Source: Sipunculus nudus (taxonomy: Eukaryota; Annelida; Sipuncula; Golfingiida; Sipunculidae). Taken from it: a stretch of 64,000 bases of DNA. Shown one piece after another: positions 24,101-36,599 of the stretch; position 1 is the first letter of the stretch, and the number at the start of each line of letters is the position of its first letter. Position numbers and translations under genes: made by a program. Where the stretch lies: contig CM049319.1 of NCBI GenBank assembly GCA_026874595.1, positions 18,579,101-18,643,100 of the forward strand, in the 5' to 3' direction. Below the pieces are notes generated by a model. The model made no database searches, was not told the DNA's origin, and saw only the letters and a program-made list of their open reading frames with translations.

Positions 24101-25654
24101 AAATAATCAACCAAGGAACCAAAGCATAAAAACATACATGGCTTTATTTCCTTAGTCTCTAAATGTAAGCGGTCACATATGCAAGTCCATAGCTAAAGGA
24201 ACCTTTGATAAGATATGCTAAGACTGTGTTTAAGGTCGCGAAGAAGGGGGATTGGTGATTTCAAGGGTGACCGGTAATGCGTTCCGACCCCTGTATAATC
24301 TAATAATTATAAAGGGAATTCGGTCCACCTTTGTTCGAAATTATCTCTAAAACCGCGTTGCGTACGACACTGTGTGGTACCTCATTTTAAAGGTTATGGT
24401 TCCCGCAGTGCTCTCGCCAATATGAGAATAAATAATTTTTAATGTACGCATCATTTTGAGTGATTTTTTTTGCATTTTTTTATGATCTGTATGGAGGTTC
24501 CCACCAAAAACAGCGGAACAACCTTCGGCAAAGACCGGATTGCCTGTGAGGCCCAATGCAGGCTTATATTGTGCAAATGAATGACCCAAGGTTTCAGTGA
24601 GGGATTAAAGCATGTTTGGCCTGACATTTGACCCAGGCTCTGTTCCACGTGCTTGGTCAGTAAATGTGAAAAAAATACTCTCGCTTTATGGAAAGGAGGG
24701 GTTCAGCCAAGTGGGTTAAATGACAGGACCTAATACAAGGTCCCCATTTCTGGAAAAGGGGTAGGAGTGGGTTGGGGGCGGGGTTCTAGGACTCAAAATT
24801 GGTCTGATACGATTAAAAATGGTTCCGAATTCACTTGGGTCCGCTTCTGCTACAAACGAGGTATGCATAATTCAGTATCTTTCTTCAGGAATAATACCTT
24901 CCATAAAACGAACATAAATTCATCATTCACGTCTTCCTCACATCAGCCTATTCGTTATGCGTCCAAAAATCATCGAAAACCTGAATTGCCCCTGGTCCCA
25001 TTCCGGTTTGCAAATGTTAACATCATCACTCACCAGGTCTTCAAGGTAAACATACCGGTATATGAATTTCTTGCTATTACCGCAGCGCCAAAATATTAAA
25101 TGCAAGAGAAATTAATGTACATATTTTATAATGACACTATCCAACTGAAAATCTATATTTTCTTTAACTTTTAGAATAAAAAAAAAAAAAACTGAGCCAA
25201 CATTCCTCATATTAGTTAACTCATTTCCCCAACCCGGTAAAAAGTCCGGTTCACCGGGTTTATTAGCCAGTCATATATAAATGTTTTTGATTCATGTGAC
25301 AACTTTTTTGTGGGTGGGTTCAAATTGGTAGACGTTATGGATACGGTAATACCAGAAAGGAATACTCTGGGTCAGAATAACCCAGAATCAATTTATTTGT
25401 TGACTCTCTATGTTAAATGATAAGGTAATTATGATATTTTTGTTATATTCGTATTATTTTGGCGGCCATTTTAGCTAAAATTGCCCAAGGGTGACAGCGG
25501 GCCAACCAATATTTTTCATCCCTGATATGTGAGCAAACAAAATCCACGAAGAAAAACACTTAAGACTCTAAAACAAGGTTAGAAGAGAAATCCTCAACTC
25601 TTTATAAAAAATGATATAGCCTCTGTATAATTTATATGGTATAGTTGCGGCAAG

Positions 25655-25711
<57 letters not shown>

Positions 25712-26080
25712 GAAGTTCTAGAGACGTGAAATGGAAAAGAGGCCAGAGTGGTTTAGGTTTAATCGTGATAAAAGAACCTGACTCATGCTAATTATACAAT
25801 AGCGAATCACCTTTTATTTAAAGTAAACGCAAGATTCCCTAAAACACTCAGATCAGTGATGTAACGGTCCATTTGTATCCTAAAAGCAATGAGAATGCCT
25901 AGACTTAGTGAAAGATGACGGTAGGGCAGATACGATTTCATTTTGTCCTCGACGGGCCCCACAAAATTGTGTTTCCAAAGGTTTTTCATCTCAGTGACAG
26001 AACATATATAAAGTTTAAAATAAGTTTGAGCCAACGCAAGAGGAGAACAAGACTGAGGTATTTCTAGTTTAAAAGAGGAT
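21121..26080. other. Gene-poor stretch with microsatellites
   Basis: No known exon recognised. Holds an A-run of about 26 at 23437-23462, an A12 run at 25180, an (AG)n microsatellite at 25658-25706 and a hairpin aacccgg...ccgggtt at 25230-25260. The 124-codon ORF 22951-23325 (+) is followed by AATAAAA and, 100 bp on, by the A-run, so a retroposed transcript is conceivable; its protein is not recognised. Confidence 0.4.
25658..25706. repeat. (AG)n microsatellite
   Basis: Uninterrupted AG/GA dinucleotide run of nearly 50 bp. Confidence 0.95.
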
Positions 26081-26084
26081 AATA

Positions 26085-26410
26085 ATTCATGTAAGTAAAT
26101 CAATTTATAGCACTGAAGTAAACTGGTGAAGCCAACCATGTGGTGGGAATGATCCCTGAAACGGTTTCACAATAAGACTCATCCTCAAGAGAAAGAGTCA
26201 TCCTCAAGCAGACGATTTTAATGTTTTTACAGCTAACTCATGAGACGTACAGTTTTTGAGGTAATACTAGGTAAACGGTGATCATATTTCATTTCGTTGA
26301 GTAATCGTGTAATCCTGAAGTTTACTGAAAAAGCCAACTTTGTGATGAGATAATTCGAAATAAGTGTTTCATTTTCATGCAAAAGAATCATCCTCAAGCA
26401 TGTGCTGTTG
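26085..26410. repeat. Diverged tandem duplication upstream of the HSD17B12-like gene
   Basis: The stretch around 26110-26225 (ctgaagtaaactggtgaagccaac, then tcatcctcaag twice) resembles 26310-26400 (ctgaagtttactgaaaaagccaac, then tcatcctcaagca). It lies 220-540 bp before the start codon and could include promoter sequence. Confidence 0.5.
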
Positions 26411-26625
26411 AGAAGATAATGAATTGTTCATGTAACAAGGTAGATCAAGTGCTATGGATTTAGAGCAAGTACATGATATGCATCTAAAATAGCGATCACC
26501 CTATTTAGGACTGAGGATATTAGCCTTTGTTAACACACAGCCAAGGACGTTCAAAGCTCACACACAACTTACACGTATATCAAACAGGTAGGGGAGACGT
26601 ATTACTATTTCCTGCAAAAGAGAAC

Positions 26626-27236
26626 ATGACCGTCGTAGTTAGTTTCCTTGGTGACTGGACACCGTGTTTTGCTGTGGTCGGGTTTGTGACATTCAGCGTG
26701 TGTTCAGTTTCGCTTGTATGGACTATTTTTAGATGGCTGAGATTATTTGTTATTGTCCCATCAGGCAGACAGAATGCTTATCTGAAATCGCTCGGTACAT
26801 GGGCTGGTAAGTTGATTTATTCTCCCGTTGAACATTTTTTCCAGTGTTGCCTTATTGTAGATACTTTATAAGCTTAACATATCGTGGTAATTTTAACCCA
26901 GTGGTTGATACAGAGTGGGATTCAGGATGTCTTGACACATCCCTTTGCAGCTCCCTCAACCTTTAGCAAGGGTTCAAGCAAATATTTGCCGTATAGACCC
27001 CCACTTTTCCACCTGAGGACCTTTTACGAGTTTCTCATTGGTCTTCAAATGTCCAATTTCATTTGTCATTAGTTCTTGTTATAAGTTGTGGAGAAAAATA
27101 TCGTGAAGTTTCGTTTTAAGTCATTTTAAGAGTCTTGAAAAAGTAATGAAAACCAGTCTGAGAACCTGAAAAAAACATTAAATTAAGAAAATGAAATTGT
27201 ATGCATATGTTAATGTCTACATGCACGAACACACGC

Positions 27237-27282
<46 letters not shown>

Positions 27283-27406
27283 ATACCAGACACATGTATG
27301 TGTATATATACATACATAGATATACATATAAATATATTATTTATATAAACACACACACATATATATGTATACAAGTTTTGTTACATGTCTCCATTCAAAA
27401 CATTTA

Positions 27407-27453
<47 letters not shown>

Positions 27454-30400
27454 AATTGTCTTGTATCTTTCTGCTTTCCAGTCGTCACCGGCGCAACAGA
27501 TGGCATTGGCAAGGGCTATGTGAAACAGGTATAGATGCTGTTTTGGTTCGTTCTGAATCATTAAACTCCTCCAGCAATGGTCACTCCTGTAAATCTGCCG
27601 TGTTTCCTCGTGAAACAATGCACGAATTACACGAATGATAATATCTATACTGCAATCAATAAATATGCAATTTCATCAATGCAATTTCAGTAACGTGTAT
27701 AAGGGTCATAAGTTAGAAGTAGTTCAGACAGCACAAAAAGGGGCTAACACTTTAAACATGATGATGATGAAGAAGCCTTAATATATACATGCATATATAT
27801 TGTTAACACTAGTTTGCCAAAATTGGGATTGATGTAGTTCTGATCAGCCGATCTCCATCGAAACTGGACTCTGTGGCCGCAGAAATAGGTGAGTAACCGA
27901 TGCCTCCTCTCATTTTTTATTTCAGATGTCATCCTCGGTCAGTGAACCATGGTAAAATTACTGGTACATAAAACTCTACAGTAATGAAAAGTCAGCGTTT
28001 ACACATTAATTTAAAAGATATGAAAACTCTTGCCTGAGAAAGATAGATTGACATTTTTATCCTTCATATTTAAATATGTCTTCTTTTACCCATTTCTTCG
28101 TAATTCCAGAGAAAACATTCAACGTCAGAACAAAGACAGTGATTGCAGATTTTTCTCATGGACATGAGATATACGACCATATACGGGATCAGCTAAAGGG
28201 CATGGACATCGGAATTCTAGGTAAGTTTCCATCTTTGCACTCAGCCTTTCCTTTCCCAGTCATATTGATTCCAATGATTTAGACTGCGCAACATGCAGGG
28301 TATCAGAATAACTAGGAACCACTAACAAGCGTTCACATTTCAACCGAAGGGGGATGCACCGTCTCACTGGTATCAGTGTGCATCGTCTCACAGTGTCTTA
28401 ACATTTAACAAGTGACCCATGGGTCATGACGCTTGGCTGACTAAGAAGACGCTCAGAAAACGAATTTTATCATCTGAATGTCAAATTTCTAGCTGGTATC
28501 CCATTTCAAATGCAGCTTAGCTTGGAGGATATGGGTACCAGAGACCTAATTTAAGGTTTCCTAGGAGATTTTACATAGGGTCTAAAAAATTAAGAAATAA
28601 ATCCGAAAAATAAAATAAAAAAAAAAAAAAAAACGCGCCCCCAGTCTTCAGAAAATGATTAAACACACCGTCGGCATTATGCATGAACAGAATCATTGTG
28701 ATGAAGTTCTTCAGATATTTGAGCTTTTGTATCAAATTTTTAATTATTCTAGAGGGTACTTTAGAGTCCGAAATCTCGGATGATATGGATAACAGAGACC
28801 TAACTTCTTGTTTCCAAGTAGATCTTTTATTGATTTAGAAGATTTTAGTCCAGTGGACAGAGAGTCATCTCCATAGCTCAGATGACTTTCAGTTAGCTGA
28901 GCTAAAAATGGTAATTTCTATATAAAGACATTTTTGGGACCAACGCCACTCAGAACACGTCCACTACCTCTCCGGTGCATCCCAATTGCTGCATCACTGG
29001 ACTACCACTGGCTTAATAAGATTTTACTTTGGAGAAGATTTGTGCCCCACCCCAATCTAGAACACCTTTATCTATGACAGGGATAATTTTCCGACCCCTC
29101 CGATTAAAAATTGACCACCTTAATATAGCAAGGAAAGTAAGTAAATGTTAATATACATGTACCTTTTCTTATTTGTTAACGTGATGAAACATGCATTTAT
29201 CATTGGAGTTTACAGAGTTTAAATATGTAATATAAAATATACATTGTACAAAGCATATAAAAGTCGGTGAAGGCCAAAGAAAAAAAAGTTTGGTTCCAAG
29301 GCCCTTTTTTCAGAAATCAGTGTGGCCGGCCGATTTTTATCTTTTTACCCGTTTATGAATGTTTTGATCAAATGTCAGATGATTAGGGAAAAGCATGAAA
29401 ATAACCTCATGTTTTGCTTAACAGGTAAAAGAACCACATAACAAAGAAAATCTGATCGAAATTGTATTATTTTATCTTCTTGAAAGAGGAAAATCAAAAT
29501 AAAAATATTTAATGCGGGGTTTAAAATTGACGCGGGCGGTTCTGAGAACCATACCTTTTATTTTTTTTTGCCTAAGCAGAGCTGAATAACATCTGTGTGT
29601 TAGCCAGTATTTTTTAAAGGTATATATTGTAACATTTTATGATTCATTGTGTTTTTCAGTTAACAATGTTGGCACTGTCCATCCAAACGATTACTACCTG
29701 AATATTCCAACAAAAGAGGTAAAATGACCAGAGAACACGTTCTACGTGATCAAAATTATCACGGTTCTATAAGATTTAACATTATTTTCTAAATAAATGA
29801 CGGTTCATTTCCTGATAAAAATATCGCTATCCAAATTGTGGCCAGGACTAATTTTAAACCCCTTTTTTTTTATTATTATTCCAACAATTATAGATATTAA
29901 AAGTATGGACATTAATGATGAGATACATAAGAAATGCTCAAAATAAAGGATGTAAATGAAGGTAAAATATAGTAAGAAAAAGTTATTGAGAAAAAAAAGG
30001 CTTTCAAGGTTTGGTACTAATATTAAAAATGTTAAAGTTTAAACCCCTTTCTGTGTATACATATACATATTTTCGTTTATAAAATCGTTCGCAAAATTTT
30101 GTAAGTCTGTGAAACCCATGTGATTCTGAATTTATTTTATTGCAGACCTTCAAGGTACTTAGAGTCAACCTTCATTCTATGTTGATGGTAAGATGTTATC
30201 ATAAGCAAATGGACTGATCGTTAGCCTGCAGTTAAGTTCCGAGGCAGTGAATAACTTATAGAAATTTCCGATAGGTTACAGTTTTACCAGACTCGTTTGT
30301 CCGAAAAAGGTACACATTTTCGTTGCGTTCAGTGACGTCTAAACAGGAACTTGCTGTACTTTTCGTATAAAAAGTGAACAGTCCAGCAGATTTACCCGAA

Positions 30401-33400
30401 AACTACGCTGAAAAAGAATCATAGCATGCAAAATAGCTGTTAACAAGTACTCACTTGTCAGAAAGTGAATTACAATACAAACTTGGTTTTAAAATGAAAC
30501 CAAGCAGGGTATCCTTGTACTCCTCAGCCTGTTCATACCGTAAATCTTGTGTTGATACGGGAGAAAACTGATCCGTTAAAACTGGTCTATGAGTTTTGAT
30601 TCCTATGACCATTTTTTGAGTGGACCGTGGATCAGTTTAAATATTTAAAACATCGCAAAGAAGTCATGAACATTAAACCAAATGAAAGTGGAATAATGTT
30701 TTTAAGCTCAGCTAACTGTAAGTCATCTGAGCTACAGCGATCACGCTTTGTCCGCCATCCGTCTGGCTGTCCGGACGTCCGGACGTTAACAAGGCACAAA
30801 TCATGACCGTTTAACCTAGAAACTTTATACTTTACATCAAGGGAAGTCCATGAAAATTCTCCTTGAAAGCTGGAGTAAGGTCTCTATTACCCATTTTCTC
30901 TGAGCTATGGGGCTCGTTAGTATCTCCAGAATAATTAAAAATCTGATAGAAAAAAATTCCAGTATCTGAATTACTATTTCATTGATCGAAGATTCTTTGC
31001 ATGCACATTGATCATTGAGCGTTTCTTCAGTTCCTGCAGACTGTTGGTGCAATCTATACTTTTCATTTCAAAGTTTTACGCATTTTTCTCTATTTTTGAA
31101 ACTTTCCAATTATTTGGTCTGGCTGTTAATAGAGCCCAAACCGTAACCATTAGACCTAGAAATTTCAAACTTTACATCCAGGGAGGTCCTAGGCAAATCT
31201 CTCTTGAAACCAGAAATTAGGCATGATGACCCTTATTTCGCGAATAAGGGAAGGAAACATGATTTCTAAGCACTCAGTGAGTCAGATCGGGCACAAATTG
31301 TATCAATTTGGCCTAGATAAACAAATATCCTTTAAAACCTGAAATAACGTCACTGTGACCAATTTTCTGAAAGCTGTGTGAAAGAAAATGATTTCACCAC
31401 ACTATTAGTTAGACGGGCAGACATGGGAGTTGCTGGATTTAGAATAAAGTCACTGTAACTTATATGTAAGGTGTATTGAATAAATGCATGATTAAAAGCA
31501 ATTCAGGAGTCATTTTCCCCCATTGTTTAAGGCTCTTTGAATTCAGCTGAGCGTCATGGCCAATGGTCCTCTTGTTAAAATTTCAGATGACTCATCTGGT
31601 GTTGCCGTCTATGGTAGAAAAGAAGAAGGGCGCCGTTATAAATATATCCTCTGGGACCGCTATCGTTCCACTCCCACTGTCTGGTGTGTACTCACCTGGC
31701 AAGGTTAGTCCTAATAATCATATAAGTAACAGTTTTCTCCGAGAGAATAGTGAAAAGTAAATTATCCGTGAACCATTATTATTCAGTTTCTTGTCGTGTA
31801 TTTTTTTACAACTCTACATTTCACAAAAACATTGTATATTACACATTTTGAGAATGTTGAAGTCTTATGCTTATTATTTTTATTATTATTATTATTACCA
31901 AACGCAGTTTATAAAAGTAGCACACGATAGATTCACATTTACTACGAAGTTTAACATAAGGATTTACTGCAGTTCAAAAGCCCTTTGTCCCAAACATATT
32001 TTAGGCATTCATGGATTCGTTCACCAAATCTCTTCGAGCAGAATATGAGTCAAGTGGCGTTATCTTCCAGGTAAGTTAATCTATGGATTTACAATCAATT
32101 ACACCTCCATAGTTAACCTGAAAAGAAATCACTTTCCGGATAAACTCATTTCGGATACGGTCACTTATGATACTGTCATAAGTCTATTGTAATCATGCAG
32201 GGTGAACAAACACTAATATTATATTATTATATATATTGCCTTGCATTATCAGGGGTTCTATAACGATTCACAGTTTGGCCGACAATGTGTAACTCTGAAA
32301 AAAGATATGAAACGTGTTCACATATTTTAAAATCTCATTGGTTGTTAATCCATAAAATGTGATAAAATATTTTAGCCAGCACTGCCACTGAGGGCGAGAG
32401 TATTGTAACTGGATCTGTATTTGTATGTACATGCATACATATCGACAGAATCTCAGTCCTCCTTGAGATACCCATAACAAGAATCCATAGGGATAAAATT
32501 GCAGTTCACTCTTCATTCCCTAGATGGGAGCAATTCTGTGTCTCTGTCTTATGAATATATTTTTACAGTGTGTTCTACCGTTCTTTGTAACTACCAACAT
32601 GAGTCCGGGTTGGAAAGAAAATTTACTGGTATATAATGCGGACTCTTACACTGAGCAGGCGGTACAGACGATAGGACGTGAGGAGAGAACATTTGGCGCG
32701 CTGTCCCACGCCGTACAGGTATGCTTTACCTGATTTTCATTCCAAGTCTAACATACATCAGTCCCGTCTTTTCGCCGAAATCTGACGGATTCAATAAAGG
32801 TTCTACATACTTATTTACCTTTGTCACTAAGTTCTTGGTCACCTATTCACCGCCGACCACCATGATGTATTAAGCCCAAACATGCAAATTGAAATCACAA
32901 GTATGTTACACTACTATTTCCTGAATTCTCTCCTTATTTCTCTGCCTCTCTCTCTATCTCTCCTGCTCTCATTCTTTTAAACAGATGCGCTCTTGTTCCT
33001 GTTTGTTTTTGCTGTATACCTATTTAAACATAATAAACGTATCGACATATGTATCGGCTATAGTCAGCTATAATAACATACATAACATAAGCATATATAT
33101 TTAATCAGAGTATGAATTTTGGCCAATAATATCTTATCGGATACAGATTTGTTAGTTCTTATGAAAATACAATTTGTTATTAACGGACTTTAATTTTCCA
33201 CCGAAATTGCAGAATGTATATAGGCAAATTTCTCCTTGATATATAAAACAGTAGAATAAAATCTATGTTTCGTTTATGCTTATAGGGATATCTTATGGAG
33301 AGGGCGCCGCATTACCCGATTTTAAAGTTATTTAAATCTCTGATGTTGGAGGAAATGAATGCCTACATGTCACAGAGAGAGGAAGAGCAGAGGAAGAAGA

Positions 33401-33405
33401 AATGA
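26626..33405 (+). CDS. hsd17b12: 17-beta-hydroxysteroid dehydrogenase 12-like / very-long-chain 3-oxoacyl-CoA reductase
   Basis: Ten exons: 26626-26806, 27482-27528, 27813-27888, 28110-28220, 29660-29718, 30146-30187, 31587-31703, 32005-32070, 32569-32718, 33286-33405. All borders are GT/AG and all phases agree, giving 969 bp (322 aa plus stop), close to the family's usual 310-330. The enzyme is an ER-membrane short-chain dehydrogenase that reduces 3-oxoacyl-CoA in fatty-acid elongation; some members also act on steroids. Seen: an N-terminal membrane segment (about residues 8-40), the NADPH motif TGATDGIG, LISRSPSKL, an aspartate in ADF, VNNVG, the active-site Asn in RVN, Ser in NISSG, and YSPGK as YxxxK. 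The C-terminus ends in a basic RKKK, consistent with ER retention. The start is chosen at 26626 because the earlier in-frame codons are not conserved. HSDL1 or another HSD17B3/12 relative is the alternative. AATAAA at 33697. Confidence 0.92.
27237..27455. repeat. TA, TG and CA microsatellites in intron 1 of the HSD gene
   Basis: Runs of (TA)n and (TG)n at 27237-27282 and (TA)n at 27411-27455, the last ending only about 25 bp before the exon 2 acceptor. Confidence 0.9.
28840..28908 (-). repeat. Fragment of dispersed repeat, minus orientation, in HSD intron 4
   Basis: The last 34 bases (28874-28908) are nearly the exact reverse complement of 30701-30734, and similarity weakens but continues for about 20 more bases. 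It is the same repeat family as the larger copy in intron 6 but in the opposite direction. Confidence 0.7.
30701..31577 (+). mobile_element. Dispersed repeat element in HSD intron 6
   Basis: Begins with agctcagctaactgtaagtc and a gtccgccatccgtctggctg block. It has two related internal units (from about 30805 and 31140, each with cc.tta.acctagaaa and ttacatc.aggga.gtcc). It ends near 31577 with a cagctgagcgtcatggcc / cctcttgtt terminus, a form I associate with common mollusc repeats. It has no ORF of note and is probably non-autonomous. A hairpin cccttatt...aataaggg lies at 31230-31250. The right end reaches to within ten bases of exon 7. Confidence 0.6.
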
Positions 33406-33552
33406 CGTGGCTTGGCTGCTTTATACTGTTATTCTTTTTCTATGATTTTCGTATAAATGTTGGGACTATATTATTAACAAAGATTGAGGCATTGTGTGTG
33501 GAATCTAAGGGGAGTTGAACTGTAGAGTGTGATCAGCGTGCTTGCAGTTATA

Positions 33553-33995
33553 AAACAGGTATATATATAAATATATATATATTATATATATATATATATA
33601 AATGTATATATATGTAATTATATCATTACTGATGTAACTACAATGAGCAATTAATCCTACGCGACACACCGCTGCATGTATACAGATCCACACAATAATA
33701 AAATGTTATATATCTTCGCTTCAAAAACAATCCCTCCTCAATTTTTCATGAAAATCGGTTCATTAGTTCTCGTTAAGTGTATACTGTATACCATCTGCCG
33801 CGGTGAAATAATTATTTGATAAAAATAATTAAAAATTAATGACTGATTTCTATAATGTTAACTTTCGTCAGGTCACATGAAAATACATTTTAACATAATC
33901 TGTAGCGCTCATGTGTTCTATGATATCTTAAGCAATTTGGCAAACATATACATAATGATAATGTTATATGAAAGTTAATTTATATATATTTATTT

Positions 33996-34051
<56 letters not shown>
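33553..34051. repeat. (TA)n microsatellites downstream of the HSD gene
   Basis: Two TA-rich runs, 33553-33615 and 33981-34051, the second about 70 bp of nearly pure TA. Confidence 0.95.
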
Positions 34052-34052
<1 letters not shown>

Positions 34053-34184
34053 TATATACACGTATACCAGGTGATCCCAGAATAACAGTTAACAGCTTAG
34101 GCAACCGATGCAATGTTAAGACAGATCGGGGACAAATCTCATGTTTATATGAGTGACTGAATCAGAAACTCGTATAAAGAGAGG

Positions 34185-34432
34185 TACAAAGCGACTTATT
34201 TGCATATAAAGCCATCTCTTGTTAGTCCAGTTCTGCGCAGTGGGTGATTAAGTATGATACCGTATACAAAACATGTACTATAATAGTTTGACAGTCAAAG
34301 GGATGTTGTACAAAGCGACTTATTTGCATATAAAGCCATCTCTTGTTAGTCCAGTTCTGCGCAGTGGGTGATTAAGTATGATACCGTATACAAAACATGT
34401 ACTATAATAGTTTGACAGTCAAAGGGATGTTG
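34185..34432. repeat. Perfect 124-bp tandem duplication
   Basis: 34185-34308 is repeated base for base at 34309-34432. I compared both lines and saw no difference. There is no coding content. This is either a very recent duplication or an assembly artefact. Confidence 0.95.
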
Positions 34433-36590
34433 TCATTTTGGTTTGAGAAAGTGTGCTAATATTATCAGAAAAGCAACACGCCCTCCAAATGTTGTAAAAC
34501 AACCGCAGAAATAATAAGGGATCACAGGTCCCTACTTTCTAAATCATCAAATATTAGTAAACAAGCTATTCTTGGCTAAAAAAATAACATTGTTTCATGC
34601 ACGAATACCAGATTGCTACGTTTGCTCTGCCTGTAAAAAATACAACAGAACAGAAAAAATAGTCATTTGCATAGGCGAATCCAGAGGGGGCACAGGGGGC
34701 ACGAGCCTCCCTTTGGCTTTCGAAATTTGATCATATATTCATTTTTCATTGTTTGCTTTCTTGCATACCTCATACGTCCATCCAGTTAAAATTGTATTGC
34801 ATCTAAATTTAACCATGCATGTATGGTATCATGGCTTTTACCTTATATTTGCCCTTGACTTTTGTATCTTAGGTTTTATAACCTCATGCCTTTTCAGAAT
34901 TGAAGTAGCCCAGGATTATTGATAACTATATTGCTTTTATATAAACATTACCACTTCTCTTAAGATAGGCAAAAGAATATGTTATCTCCACTTTACTTGT
35001 ATACACAAGATAATTTACAGTGATCAATGTCCTGAAAATTTTGCTATTTTTTTTATGTCGTGTGGACAGTTACACATATTTCGGAAGACAAAATTCTTAC
35101 TTTAAAGGGCGTATTATTTCTGGCGAACCCAGTTGTAAAAAGAATACAGGAAGCTCTGTCCATTATAATCATTATTTGATTTCATCCTGTTGCAAATTAT
35201 TCTTTTTTACTAACATATATGACCTCGTTTAGGCCCCATGGGGGGGGGGGGGGGGTAGTTAGTTTTTTGTTTTCATGAATACATTTGTAACACGATACGT
35301 GATGGAATGATTGCATTAAAAAGTTTGCCGAGAAGAGTTCTTTCAAGTTTTTGGTATATTTTAGTAGTTTGTTGGAGCCGTTCAAAGTATGTACAATATT
35401 TGATTTAAGAGATGATAATGATTCACTTTTATAAGGTTGAGATCCGAAAAAAACACAGGTTCGGATTTGATTGAAAGATGCCCCCCCCCCCTCCGTGGCT
35501 TCAGCACGAAGGAGGACCAAAGGATTTTTTGCAGGGGGAGAGGTAAAACGCCTCATACTACACAAATTAAATGATTATACCCATAGCCAATAAAACGAAG
35601 TTTCGTTAACCAAATGCTTCAGTTTCACTGCAATCCTAAGGCAATCCCCCCCCCCACATGACTGTTCGATATAATATACAACCGGCAAATTTCCCTGCAA
35701 CTTTGCCTTAAGTGTATAGAAATGTTTAAATGTATATTGTATTTGCCGTATATATGTTAAAGGCACTGTGACTATGATTTAAATTTTGTTTGGTAAATGT
35801 ATTTCCTAAATAAAATCATTGTAAGAACATCATGAGAGATGAGGAACCCCATGTGTATTCAGTTGTTATATGTTTAACAGTTCTTTCAATGTAGTAGCTT
35901 TTCTTAATTATATGTTTTAGGAATTAATCCATTGCTATAACATATATCCGCCCCGCATCATGCCCTGTCAGCCCGCAGCCCGCCCCGTAATCAAAGAAAA
36001 CATTTCAGCCCGTCCCGTAGTTACTATGATTCTTTTTGCCCGCACTCTCCCCCCAATTTTTTCTTTCAGCCCGCACCCGCCCCGCCCCGCCATGCATGTT
36101 GCAAGTTTCAAGGCCGCGGTCCAGCCCGCAATTAATAATAAAAACTATAATCGAAAGTTTTCAATATCAAGAATATTTTACCGCATATGTATATTGGCCA
36201 TGCTTATTATAAATATATATATATTAAATATTTAATGAGTGTAATGGAAAATTAATGTTAATTCGTTTTAGAAATCATAACATATTTTAAAAGACATGTT
36301 TGATTGCTTAACTGGATTATCATATACATGGTAAATTATCATATTTCAAACATGTTTTCATACTAATCAGGGGAAATAAACAAACCTTTGTTTTCTAATG
36401 TCTGTTGCTATTTGATTTATAAAAAAGAGTAAAGAAAAAATGTAGATTTCTTCAAAGTATGTGTTCCCAAAGTTATCCTTTGGAATAGTTTTGACCAATC
36501 ACCAGCCATCAAACTACTGAGATGTCTTTGCTTGTAAAAATATTTTTAGTCGTAATCTGCTAATGAGCTGAAACTAAGCCTAATTAGACG
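34433..36590. other. Gene-poor stretch with G/C runs
   Basis: G15 near 35240, C10 near 35481, C9 near 35647, and a loose cagcccgc/ccccgcc repeat at 35950-36130. No exon recognised. Confidence 0.45.
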
Positions 36591-36599
36591 GTCAAGGAA

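Noticed and set aside
25807-26139. 110-codon minus-strand ORF
   Set aside because: No domain recognised; it overlaps the duplicated upstream block, which is not frame-preserving.
27116-27618. ORFs rich in Tyr-Ile and Thr-His repeats
   Set aside because: Translations of TA/TG microsatellites.
35960-36235. 91-codon Pro/Ala-rich ORF
   Set aside because: Produced by a degenerate cagcccgc repeat; no domain.
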